Shown: in pieces, positions 51,796 to 58,830 of the stretch
Layout: each line of letters begins with the position of its first letter
Numbering within the stretch: position 1 is the first letter of the stretch
Origin: Achromobacter sp. Bel
GTDB taxonomy: Bacteria > Pseudomonadota > Gammaproteobacteria > Burkholderiales > Burkholderiaceae_B
Length of the DNA: 64,000 nt
Reading direction: 5' to 3'
Assembly (NCBI RefSeq): GCF_012928505.1
Contig: NZ_JABBJN010000024.1
Span: forward strand, 1 to 64,000
Notes under the pieces: model-generated
Told to the model about the DNA's origin: nothing
Database searches by the model: none
The model's input: the letters and a program-made list of their open reading frames with translations, nothing else
Made by a program: the position numbers and the translations under genes

Positions 51796-52704
51796 TTAGT
51801 TAATTCCTGCGATCAGATTTTTCGACGTGGGGGTGCACGTGGCGGAGTCCACGCCGGCCATCTTGGACATGGTGCTGCCCAGAATGAAATCAAACATGGC
51901 GGGAGGCGCCGAGGAGTACTTGACGACCGGGTTGCGCTCGCTGCGCTTGGTCAGTTCAGCGTAGGCCTCGGGCGTCAGCGCCTTGGGGGATGCCTTGGCT
52001 TCCTTGACCCAGTTGTCGAACCCTTCCTGCGACGTGGCGATGGCCTTGAAGCGCATGCCGGAGAAGCCGGCGCCGCTGTAGTTGGCCGAGATGCCCGCGT
52101 AGGTGCCGGCTTCGGTCGCGTTCAGGTGCAGCTTGGTTTCCATGCCGGCCATCGAGTAGATCTGGCTACCCAGCTGGGGGATGAAGAACGAGTTCATGAC
52201 CGACGCCGAGGTGATCCGGAAGTTGACCGGGACGTCCACGGGGAACGCGATCTCGTTGACCGTGGCGATGTCGTACTCGGGGTAGATGAACAGCCACTTC
52301 CAATCCAGCGACACCACCTCGATGGTGACCGGCTTGTGTTCGGAAACAAGCGGCTTGTAGGGATCCAGCGCGTGCGTGGAGCGCCAGGTGATCACGGCCA
52401 GAATCGCCACGATGATACAAGGAACGGTCCAGACCACGACTTCGATCGCCGTGGAGTGGGCCCACTTGGGCTGGTAGTCTGCTTTGGTATTGGACGCGCG
52501 GTATTTCCACGCAAACGACACGATCATGAACAGTACTGGAATCACAACGATGAGCATCAGCCCCGTCGCCGTGAACAGCAAAGTCTTTTCCTGAGCGCCA
52601 ATGTCTCCCTTGGGGGAGAGGATTTCCATGTTGCAGCCGCCAAGCAGCATGACCGCGCCGACGCCAAAAATGCGCGTTAGGGTCGCAAGGAGGGGGTGTT
52701 TCAC
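51796..52704 (-). CDS. cyoA: Cytochrome bo quinol oxidase subunit II (GTG start)
   Basis: 302 residues from a GTG at 52704 with AAGG 6 nt upstream. The start gives a lipoprotein signal with lipobox LGGC ([20 protein letters not shown]). Two transmembrane helices ([40 protein letters not shown]) are followed by the periplasmic cupredoxin fold ([36 protein letters not shown]). The CuA-binding Cys and His ligands of cytochrome c oxidases are absent, as expected for a quinol oxidase. The long frame upstream overlaps the regulatory region and is rejected. Confidence 0.95.
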   Translation of the reverse strand: MKHPLLATLTRIFGVGAVMLLGGCNMEILSPKGDIGAQEKTLLFTATGLMLIVVIPVLFMIVSFAWKYRASNTKADYQPKWAHSTAIEVVVWTVPCIIVAILAVITWRSTHALDPYKPLVSEHKPVTIEVVSLDWKWLFIYPEYDIATVNEIAFPVDVPVNFRITSASVMNSFFIPQLGSQIYSMAGMETKLHLNATEAGTYAGISANYSGAGFSGMRFKAIATSQEGFDNWVKEAKASPKALTPEAYAELTKRSERNPVVKYSSAPPAMFDFILGSTMSKMAGVDSATCTPTSKNLIAGIN

Positions 52705-52732
52705 GTACAGCCTTGGATGGATGGTTGGAAAT

Positions 52733-52768
52733 GCTGCATAGCAGCGGGGCGAAATGCTGCCAAGCAGC
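52733..52768. promoter_or_regulatory. Two tandem 13-bp dyads in the cyoA leader
   Basis: GCTGC-ATA-GCAGC (52733-52745) and GCTGC-CAA-GCAGC (52756-52768) share the flank GAAAT and repeat with a 23-bp period, 29-64 bp upstream of the cyoA start. They could form two leader RNA hairpins or bind a protein on nearly the same face of the helix. Confidence 0.5.
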
Positions 52769-52786
52769 AACGTCCATCCTATCGGC

Positions 52787-52800
52787 TTGATATCGGTCAA
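52787..52800 (-). promoter_or_regulatory. FNR/ANR-like box upstream of cyoA
   Basis: On the cyo strand TTGAC-CGAT-ATCAA, matching the FNR consensus TTGAT-N4-ATCAA at nine of ten positions. It lies about 90 bp upstream of the cyoA start. FNR represses cyo in E. coli when oxygen is absent, so an Fnr-type regulator could do the same here (inference). Confidence 0.6.
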
Positions 52801-52802
52801 GC

Positions 52803-52821
52803 ATGCGACGAATGGTCGCAT
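52803..52821. promoter_or_regulatory. RegA/RegR-like palindrome 1
   Basis: ATGCGAC-GAATG-GTCGCAT is a perfect 7-bp inverted repeat with a 5-bp spacer, adjacent to the FNR-like box. It shares the TGCGAC-N5-GTCGCA core with palindrome 2 but has AA where the RegR consensus I recall has TT. Confidence 0.55.
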
Positions 52822-52900
52822 TGCCTGGGAGGATTCTGCCCCCAACGAAGCAGATTCAGGGTTTTCCTAGGGGGCAGATGCCCTGGGAGGCGGGGGTGGG

Positions 52901-52919
52901 GTGCGACGTTATGTCGCAC
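52901..52919. promoter_or_regulatory. RegA/RegR-like palindrome 2
   Basis: GTGCGAC-GTTAT-GTCGCAC is a perfect 7-bp inverted repeat. Its core GCGACGTTATGTCGC fits the RegR-box consensus I recall, GNGRCRTTNNGNCGC, at every position. It lies 43 bp past the regA stop, 98 bp from palindrome 1 centre to centre. A further half site GTCGCA is at 52947-52952. Confidence 0.65.
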
Positions 52920-52962
52920 CTGCACATGAGGGTGTTGTAAAGATGTGTCGCACTTGCACCCG

Positions 52963-53514
52963 TCAGTCGACGAGGACTTCGCGTTCCGGCCCCGGTTTTT
53001 TTGCCAGCTTGCGCTGGAGAGAGCGCCGGTGCATGCCCAACAGGCGCGCGGCTGCGGAAACGTTGCCGCCGGTCTCGTGCAGGGCCTGATGGATGTGTTC
53101 CCATTCTAGGCGGTGCAGCGGCGTCATGGTCGTTTCGATCGTAACGGATTCCGGCTTCACCAAGCCCAGCGTGCGCAGGATCATCGGTGCGGTGGCGGGC
53201 TTGGGCAGGTAGTCGTCGGCACCGCGCTTGATGGCCTCGACGGCGGTGGCCACGCTGGCGTACCCCGTGACCAGCAGGATCCGCATGTCGGCGCGCAGTG
53301 CGCGAAGGGGACGGATCAGGGTCAGGCCGGAGTCCTCGCCCAGGCGCAGGTCCACCAGCGCGAAGGCCGGGCGGATCTCTTCGGCCACGCGCAGCGCTTC
53401 GGCGATGCCGGTGGCGGTGCGGGTTTCCAGGCCGCGGCGCGACAGGCTGCGCTGCAAGGTGCGCACGTACAGTTCGTCGTCGTCGATCAGCAGGCCAAGG
53501 TCGGTAGGATTCAT
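52963..53514 (-). CDS. regA: Redox response regulator RegA (PrrA/ActR family)
   Basis: 183 residues. Receiver domain with LLIDDDELYVRTLQRSLSRR, phosphoacceptor Asp 55 in FALVDLRLGED, and Lys in DDYLPKPATAP. The family's Pro-containing linker is followed by a Fis-type helix-turn-helix WEHIHQALHETGGNVSAAAR and LLGMHRRSLQRKLAKK, which is nearly invariant in RegA proteins. It starts 5 bp after the regB stop. In other proteobacteria RegA controls terminal oxidases in response to redox state. Here the next co-directional genes are cyoABCD, with RegA-like boxes between. Confidence 0.94.
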   Translation of the reverse strand: MNPTDLGLLIDDDELYVRTLQRSLSRRGLETRTATGIAEALRVAEEIRPAFALVDLRLGEDSGLTLIRPLRALRADMRILLVTGYASVATAVEAIKRGADDYLPKPATAPMILRTLGLVKPESVTIETTMTPLHRLEWEHIHQALHETGGNVSAAARLLGMHRRSLQRKLAKKPGPEREVLVD

Positions 53515-53519
53515 CACTG

Positions 53520-54722
53520 TCAGGTTCCGGGGTTGCCCAGTGGCAGGTAGAAGCGGATGCGGGTGCCTCCCCCTGAGGCGGCGGTCATGGTCATTTCGCC
53601 GCCCAGTTGTTCCACGGTGGCATGCGACAGCGCCAGGCCGACGCCCAACCCTCCCGGCTTGCCGCTGTTGAACAGGCTGGTCGCGGGCAGCAGGGTCTGG
53701 TCGGGGTCGAAGCCCCGCCCGTAGTCCCGCACTTCGCCGCGCAGGGCGCCATAGCCATATTCCAGATGCAGGTCCACGCGGGGCGCCTCGGCGGCTTCGC
53801 CGGCGTCGGCCGCATTGTTCAAAAGCGCCTGCAGCAGGTGCGCGATCGCCGGGTCCACGCGCAGGCTGGTCGGCAGGGCGCCCGAGCGTTGCAGGTCGAT
53901 CGTCGGTCGGATCAGGCGCCATTGCCCCACCACGCGGACCAGGTCCACCGCGGTTGGGACCGCCAGATTGCGGATGCGTTCCCGACACAGGGCCAGCAGC
54001 TGGCTCAAGGTGGCTACGTCGGCGCGCAGGTCTTCGTCCTTGACCTCGGCGGCGATCTCGTCGGCCAGGAGCGTCATGGTGGCAAGCGGCGTGTTCAGTT
54101 CGTGCGCCATGGCCGCCGCATGGGTGGCCAGGGCGACGATGCCCTCGTTGCGGGTGAAGCGTTCGCGCAGCCGGGCCAGCTCGCGCTCGCGGTCGCGCAG
54201 GTCGGACGCCAGCCGGGTGGAAAACACCAGCACGACCACCACGGAAATCAGGAAATTCACGCCCAGGCCCCACAGCAGCAGGGAATGAGTGTCCACGTCT
54301 CCGCGCAGGGGCTGGCCGAAGATGGCCGCCGCCGCGTAGCCGGAAATGCCCGCCACCGCCGCCGCCAGCGCCCAGTTGCGCGGCAGCGCCAGGGCCGCCA
54401 GGGCGGTCAGGATCAGGAACATCGTGCCGAACGGATTGCTGATGCCGCCGCTCCAGCCCACCATCCACGACAGCACCGCCATGTCCACGAACAGGTGGCC
54501 GAAGGCCGTGGCATGGGACAGGTCGCGGGGGTGGCGCAGCCGCAGGCTGGCGTAGGCGTTGAATCCGATCAGCACGCCGACGCCGATCCACAGGGGCTCA
54601 AGCGGCAGGGCAAGGCCCAGTACGCTGCTGGCCAGCAGGATGGTGGCGGCTTGGCCGGCGATGGCGAGCCAGCGCAGGCTGCATAAGGTACGCAGGAATG
54701 AAAAGGCGGAACTACCGGGCAT
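53520..54722 (-). CDS. regB: Redox sensor histidine kinase RegB (PrrB/ActS family)
   Basis: 400 residues with six transmembrane segments at the N-terminus. GWSGGISNPFGTMFLI contains the GG-I/L-x-NPF quinone-binding motif of RegB. The H-box is AAAMAHELNTPLATMTLLAD (His about 205). The redox-active Cys position is conserved in SQLLALCRERIRNL (Cys about 245). N- and G-boxes: LLNNAADAGEAAEAP, DYGRGFDPD, GGLGVGLALSHATVEQLGG. It senses the ubiquinone pool in the inner membrane and phosphorylates RegA, which is encoded 5 bp downstream. The 215 bp before the next gene (54723-54937) show nothing recognisable. Confidence 0.94.
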   Translation of the reverse strand: MPGSSAFSFLRTLCSLRWLAIAGQAATILLASSVLGLALPLEPLWIGVGVLIGFNAYASLRLRHPRDLSHATAFGHLFVDMAVLSWMVGWSGGISNPFGTMFLILTALAALALPRNWALAAAVAGISGYAAAAIFGQPLRGDVDTHSLLLWGLGVNFLISVVVVLVFSTRLASDLRDRERELARLRERFTRNEGIVALATHAAAMAHELNTPLATMTLLADEIAAEVKDEDLRADVATLSQLLALCRERIRNLAVPTAVDLVRVVGQWRLIRPTIDLQRSGALPTSLRVDPAIAHLLQALLNNAADAGEAAEAPRVDLHLEYGYGALRGEVRDYGRGFDPDQTLLPATSLFNSGKPGGLGVGLALSHATVEQLGGEMTMTAASGGGTRIRFYLPLGNPGT

Positions 54723-54937
54723 ATCCAGACACAGAGGTGCCGGCGGGCCCGCCGGCGGGTCAAGCGCCCGGCGGCGCGGAACGCAGGCATCCGGCGCGCG
54801 GCGCGAGAGGCCGGCTGCCGTCGGGCCTGACTAAGGCGTCGACGGCGGATGTGCTGGCATTGTATGGCGATTCAGCGCGAGACGCTGGCGGGGCTGGCAA
54901 TTGGTGTGTCCCTATATTCGAGGAGTGGCCCCATGGG

Positions 54938-55297
54938 TCAGTGGATATCGGACGTGCCGCTGTGGGCCATGGCCGCGGGCGGATAGTCCTCCTGGTCGGA
55001 TGCCATCTGGCCTTGGACCTGCGCCTGATGCAATTCCTGGTCGACCTGGGCGCGGCTTTCGGACCGGGTGGACGCGACGGTGGGCGGATAGTCTTCCTGG
55101 CCGAATGTGTACTGGCCGTCTGCCTTGGCTTCTGCCAGTTCAGAGGCGACCTGGGCCGAGGTCTTGGCGGTAGGGGCGGGGTAGGTGACGCGCCAGTCCC
55201 CGTAAAGATCGCGCTTGTATTGGGGGGTCTGGGCCTGGGCGGCGCCCGCGACGGCCAAGCCGGCGCAAAGCAGCAACGTGGTGGTGAGGGTCTTCAT
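54938..55297 (-). CDS. Exported DUF4148-like repeat protein
   Basis: 119 residues with a signal peptide (MKTLTTTLLLCAGLAVAGAA, cleavage after AQA). The mature part has two repeats of about 36 residues, each with an AQVxxEL helix (SAQVASELAEAKADGQ, RAQVDQELHQAQVQGQ) followed by a QEDYPP turn. The layout parallels the repeat protein at 41543-41899, though sequences differ. The family is typical of Burkholderiales and of unknown function. The 280 bp upstream (55298-55577) hold no gene that I can support. Confidence 0.8.
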   Translation of the reverse strand: MKTLTTTLLLCAGLAVAGAAQAQTPQYKRDLYGDWRVTYPAPTAKTSAQVASELAEAKADGQYTFGQEDYPPTVASTRSESRAQVDQELHQAQVQGQMASDQEDYPPAAMAHSGTSDIH

Positions 55298-55577
55298 GAA
55301 ACGCTCCTGGCAAACAAAGCCTGCGGCCGGTCTGGCCGCGCCGTCGTCCGCGACGCTGCCGGCGGACGATTTCCTGGATGCGGAATGCCTGGCCGGGCGC
55401 GTGAAAACGGCGCGCGTCCGGTCTTTTCAATTCGACCGGGCGCGCGCCGTGGCGTTGCAGGGAAACCGGCGGCGAAGCAGGAAAGGTATTTCAAGCCTGA
55501 AGCACAGGTGTCATTCGGCTTTCAGGGGGACGTTTTCCTTGAACATCCGGCTGCCGCCAGAGATTCTTCCCTATAGA

Positions 55578-56078
55578 TCAGTGGCCGTGCTGCGGGGCCG
55601 GGGCGGCGCCCGCCTTCGCGTTCAACGCGCGGGCTTCGGCTTGTACCGGCACGCGGCGCTGCTGCTGCTTGGCGTCTTCCACCACCAGCGTCAGCGCGAT
55701 GCGGTCGCCGGGATTGATCTGCCTGGCCAGGTCGATCAGCATGACGTGGTAGCCGCCGGGCTTCAGTTCCACCTGCTGGCCGGCGGGCAGGTCGATGCCG
55801 GCAACCTGGCGCATCTTCATGACATTGTCCTGCATGGCCATTTCATGGACTTCCACGTGCTTGGCGGCATCGGACTCCACGGCCACCAGGCGGCCGGGCA
55901 CGGACGAGGTCAGGCGCATGAAGGCGCCGGTGGCGTGCTGGCTGGGCACGGTGGCGCGCACCCAGGCGTCGTCCACGCTCAGGCCGGCGTCTTGCGCCAG
56001 GGAGGCGGGGGCGAAACCGGCCAGCGCGCACAGGGAAAGGGCGGCGGCCAGGGACTTGAACGAAAAGGTCTTCATCAT
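55578..56078 (-). CDS. Periplasmic copper chaperone PCu(A)C
   Basis: 166 residues with a signal peptide (KTFSFKSLAAALSLCALAGF, cleavage near SLA). The Cu(I) site is visible: VEVHEMAMQDNVMKMRQVAG followed by GGYHVMLIDL, giving the H-x-M ... M ... H-x-M set. VRATVPSQHATGAFM is also typical. The His-containing C-terminal tail (PQHGH) may add metal affinity. PCuAC delivers copper to haem-copper oxidases together with SCO1, encoded 35 bp upstream on the same strand. Two consecutive Met codons are possible starts. Confidence 0.93.
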   Translation of the reverse strand: MMKTFSFKSLAAALSLCALAGFAPASLAQDAGLSVDDAWVRATVPSQHATGAFMRLTSSVPGRLVAVESDAAKHVEVHEMAMQDNVMKMRQVAGIDLPAGQQVELKPGGYHVMLIDLARQINPGDRIALTLVVEDAKQQQRRVPVQAEARALNAKAGAAPAPQHGH

Positions 56079-56113
56079 GGTGGCTTCTCTTTGTCGGGTT
56101 GACGGCGTCGGGG

Positions 56114-56752
56114 TCACAGCACGGTGCGCAGGTCTTGCACGCATTCTTCGGCGGTCTGCTGGTGGCGCAAGGCAAGGCGCAGCTTGCCCTGGGCGTCGAT
56201 GATGTAGGTCAGCGCGGTGTGGTCCATGGTGTAGGACGAGCCGGTGGCGACCTTTTGATAGAACACCTTGAACGACTGGGCTGCGGCGCGGGTCTGCTCG
56301 GCGTTGCCGCGCAGGCCGACGAACGCCGGATCGAAGGCCTGGGTGTAGGCGCCCAGGATCTCGGGGGTGTCGCGCTCGGGGTCGACGGTGATGAAGAGCA
56401 CCCGCAGCTTGTCCGCGTCGGCGCCCAGCAGGCCCTTGATCTCGATGGCGCGGGTCAGCGCCGTCGGGCAGATGTCGGGGCATTGCGTGAAACCGAAGAA
56501 CAGCATGACGGGATGGCCGCGGTAGTCGGCCAGGCGGCGGACCTGGCCGCCGGTGTCCTGCAATTGGAAATCGCCGGTCGGCATGCCGGACAGATCCATG
56601 CCGTGCAGCTTGGGGGCTTCGGGCCCGCAGCCGGCCAGGGCCAGCAGGGCGAGGGACGACAGGAGCAGGCGACGCCTAGGATCGGGCGCATGGGCCGCCG
56701 CCGCGCCGGTGCGCGCGCGCAGGGCGGGGGAATGCAGGAAGGGGGAATGCAT
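56114..56752 (-). CDS. SCO1/SenC/PrrC copper chaperone lipoprotein
   Basis: 212 residues. Lipobox LAGC at about residue 42 after a twin-Arg-like basic stretch (PDPRRRLLLSSLALLALAGC). Thioredoxin-like domain with the copper site CPDIC in FFGFTQCPDICPTALTRAIE and the conserved distal His in SYTMDHTALTYIIDAQG. SCO proteins deliver copper or reduce Cys during terminal oxidase assembly. It lies between the DUF2946 gene and PCuAC on one strand, a recognisable copper-handling operon close to cyo/reg. Confidence 0.94.
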   Translation of the reverse strand: MHSPFLHSPALRARTGAAAAHAPDPRRRLLLSSLALLALAGCGPEAPKLHGMDLSGMPTGDFQLQDTGGQVRRLADYRGHPVMLFFGFTQCPDICPTALTRAIEIKGLLGADADKLRVLFITVDPERDTPEILGAYTQAFDPAFVGLRGNAEQTRAAAQSFKVFYQKVATGSSYTMDHTALTYIIDAQGKLRLALRHQQTAEECVQDLRTVL

Positions 56753-56812
56753 GAAAACCTCTTTGGTTGACGATCGGCAAGGCGCGCGGCGATGCCGCGC
56801 GGTCAGGCGGAG

Positions 56813-57253
56813 TCAGGCCAAAGCAGGCGGGGCGCGGGAACCGAGGGGCGGGCCATGGGCGGCCAGCGCGGGCAGGGCCCGGTAGGCGGGCGGGGGCTGG
56901 ACATACCGGCCCGCCGGAAGCAGAATGGGCGCCAGCGCGGGAGTAGGCGCGGGCGCGACATGCGCGAGCAACCCGAAGGGGCATTGCGCGCCAGTCTTGG
57001 CGGTGTCATGGCCGGCAGGTTCACCGCCGTCGCCACCGCCTCTTGCGCCGGCCAGCGCCACGCTGAGCGTGGACAGGTCGCCCGCCGCGGTGCAGAACGT
57101 GACTTCCAGGCGGCCGTCATGCAGCGCGCGGGCATCGGGCATGTAGCCCGTTGGCACCAGGGCACGCAAGGTCAAGGCCAGAAGCGCCAGCCACAGCACG
57201 CCACGGGCGCGCGCGGCGCGTCCCTGGCGGTAGAGGCGGGTCAGGTCGGGCAT
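56813..57253 (-). CDS. DUF2946-type small exported protein
   Basis: 146 residues. A single N-terminal hydrophobic segment (GVLWLALLALTLRALVPTGYMPDA) carries the family's LRALVPTGYMPD motif, followed by RLEVTFCTAAGD, a conserved Cys, and QCPFGLLAHVAP with another Cys. DUF2946 genes sit beside copper-related TonB or SCO genes in many proteobacteria, which matches the two genes downstream here. A role in copper handling is likely by context. The reaction or partner is unknown. Confidence 0.8.
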   Translation of the reverse strand: MPDLTRLYRQGRAARARGVLWLALLALTLRALVPTGYMPDARALHDGRLEVTFCTAAGDLSTLSVALAGARGGGDGGEPAGHDTAKTGAQCPFGLLAHVAPAPTPALAPILLPAGRYVQPPPAYRALPALAAHGPPLGSRAPPALA

Positions 57254-57279
57254 CGCGCCATTTTAGCCCTGGCCAGGGC

Positions 57280-58830
57280 TCAGTCCCCTGCGTCCAGACG
57301 CCGCACCAGAGCGATATAGCGGCGTTGCGCCTGGTCCGAGGGCAGCCCGGCCAAGAGGCGCCAGGCGGCATGCCGGACCTGGCTACGGGCATCCGCAAGG
57401 GCCGGCGCCGTCGGCGGGGCGTCGCCGTGGCGCGCTTGTTGCTCGTAGGCGGCGAGCCGGATCGCGACGGCGGCCGATGGCGGCGCAGACAGTGAACGCA
57501 ATTGGATGATGGCCGCTTCGAACGCATCGGGCAGCGCGTCCGCGTCGAGGGCCAGCGTGGCCTCGTCCATGGTGTCGCCTTCGGGTTCGTGGCGGCCGGC
57601 GCCAGCCAGCCTGCGCCAGAGGGCGTCCTCGGCGTCGGGCTCGTCGGCGCGGGCGGTGACTTTGCTGATGGCGTTGTTGCGCAGGCGCAGCGTGTGCGTG
57701 GACGCGCCCAGGTAGAGGCCGGCGCCGTCCTGCACCTGGAAACGCAGCGGCAGCGCGATGGAGCGCCCGGCCAGCGCCGGTTGCCCGACGTGGTTGACGG
57801 CGAACGTGTTGCGCGAATAGTCCATCAGCCGCGAGAACAGGGTGATCAGCGCGCCGCGGCCTTCGTAGACGCCGCTGACGGGATTGTCGCCTTCTTCGGT
57901 CCAGACGACGTCTTCGGCGAACAGCGGGAACAGTGTTTCGAATTCACCCGCCAGGAGGGAATCGCGGTACGCGTCCAGGATGCGTTCGACATCCGCGGCG
58001 CCCATTGGGGCGCCACGCGCCGCCGCGCGTGGGGACTGGGCGGCGGCGGGGTCGCGATCCATGAATTGCAGCACGGTGGCGGCCACCAGGTCGCGGTCGT
58101 TGTCCACGCAGATCATGTGATAACTGTTGTTCAACAGCACCAACTGGCTGCCTGCGATGGCCTCATGCAGCAGCTGCGCCGAGCGCACGGAGGTGAGCTC
58201 GTCCTCGTGCGCGTGCATGATCAGCGTGGGGCAGCCAATACCGTCCAGCCCGTGCCTGACCGCGTCGCGCAGCCGGTCGACTTCGCGCACGCAGGCCAGC
58301 GGCACCCAGCGGTAGTGGAAGTTTTCGCCTCGTTCGAACTTGGCCTTGACGATGGACCGGACCAGTTCGTTCTTGATGCCGTAGGGCTCTTCCTCTTCGA
58401 CGCGCATGCGTGCGGCCAGCCCCGGGATGCGGTAGACCAGCTTGCGCAGGCCGCGGTACCAGGTCGTGCTCCAGCCGTCGATGAAGACGGGGGCGGCCAG
58501 CGACACAAGCTTGCCCTGCTGGTGGCCGACCCGTTTGCAGAGTTCGACCGCCAGCAGCGCACCCAGGCACATGCCCATGACGTGCAGGGTGTCGTGGCGC
58601 GCGGCGACTTCGTGATACTTCTGCGTCACGGCGTCCAGCCAGTCTTCCATGCGCACGGACAGCAGGTCCTCGGGCGAGCCGCCGTGGCCCGGCAAGGTCA
58701 GGCTGTACGTCTGGATGCCGGCGCGCTTCAAGACCTTGTGCATGGACCCCAGGTCGTACTCGGTTCCACCCAATCCGTGGATCAGGAGGGCGCCCGTGCC
58801 GGACGGCGCGTCGGGACTATTGGACGGCAT
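57280..58830 (-). CDS. Three-domain fusion: alpha/beta hydrolase, SnoaL-like, acyl-CoA-binding-protein-like
   Basis: 516 residues from the ATG at 58830. Residues 10-265 are an alpha/beta hydrolase: LLIHGLGGTEYDLG, LPGHGGSPEDLLS, nucleophile elbow VMGMCLGALLAVEL with Cys (about 86) instead of Ser, acid MHAHEDELTSV and catalytic His in NNSYHMICVD. Residues about 276-395 are SnoaL/NTF2-like (RILDAYRDSLLAGEFETLFP, FAEDVVWTEEGDNP). Residues about 420-516 look like acyl-CoA-binding protein (FEAAIIQLRSL, YEQQARHGD, AAWRLLAGLP, RRYIALVRRL). The start overlaps the MASE1 gene by 14 bp. The fusion suggests acyl-thioester or acyl-ester chemistry (inference). Confidence 0.8.
   Translation of the reverse strand: MPSNSPDAPSGTGALLIHGLGGTEYDLGSMHKVLKRAGIQTYSLTLPGHGGSPEDLLSVRMEDWLDAVTQKYHEVAARHDTLHVMGMCLGALLAVELCKRVGHQQGKLVSLAAPVFIDGWSTTWYRGLRKLVYRIPGLAARMRVEEEEPYGIKNELVRSIVKAKFERGENFHYRWVPLACVREVDRLRDAVRHGLDGIGCPTLIMHAHEDELTSVRSAQLLHEAIAGSQLVLLNNSYHMICVDNDRDLVAATVLQFMDRDPAAAQSPRAAARGAPMGAADVERILDAYRDSLLAGEFETLFPLFAEDVVWTEEGDNPVSGVYEGRGALITLFSRLMDYSRNTFAVNHVGQPALAGRSIALPLRFQVQDGAGLYLGASTHTLRLRNNAISKVTARADEPDAEDALWRRLAGAGRHEPEGDTMDEATLALDADALPDAFEAAIIQLRSLSAPPSAAVAIRLAAYEQQARHGDAPPTAPALADARSQVRHAAWRLLAGLPSDQAQRRYIALVRRLDAGD

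Noticed and set aside
55298-55577. Short open frames in the gap between the DUF4148 protein and PCuAC
   Set aside because: No ribosome site, no domain and no consistent codon bias; treated as intergenic.
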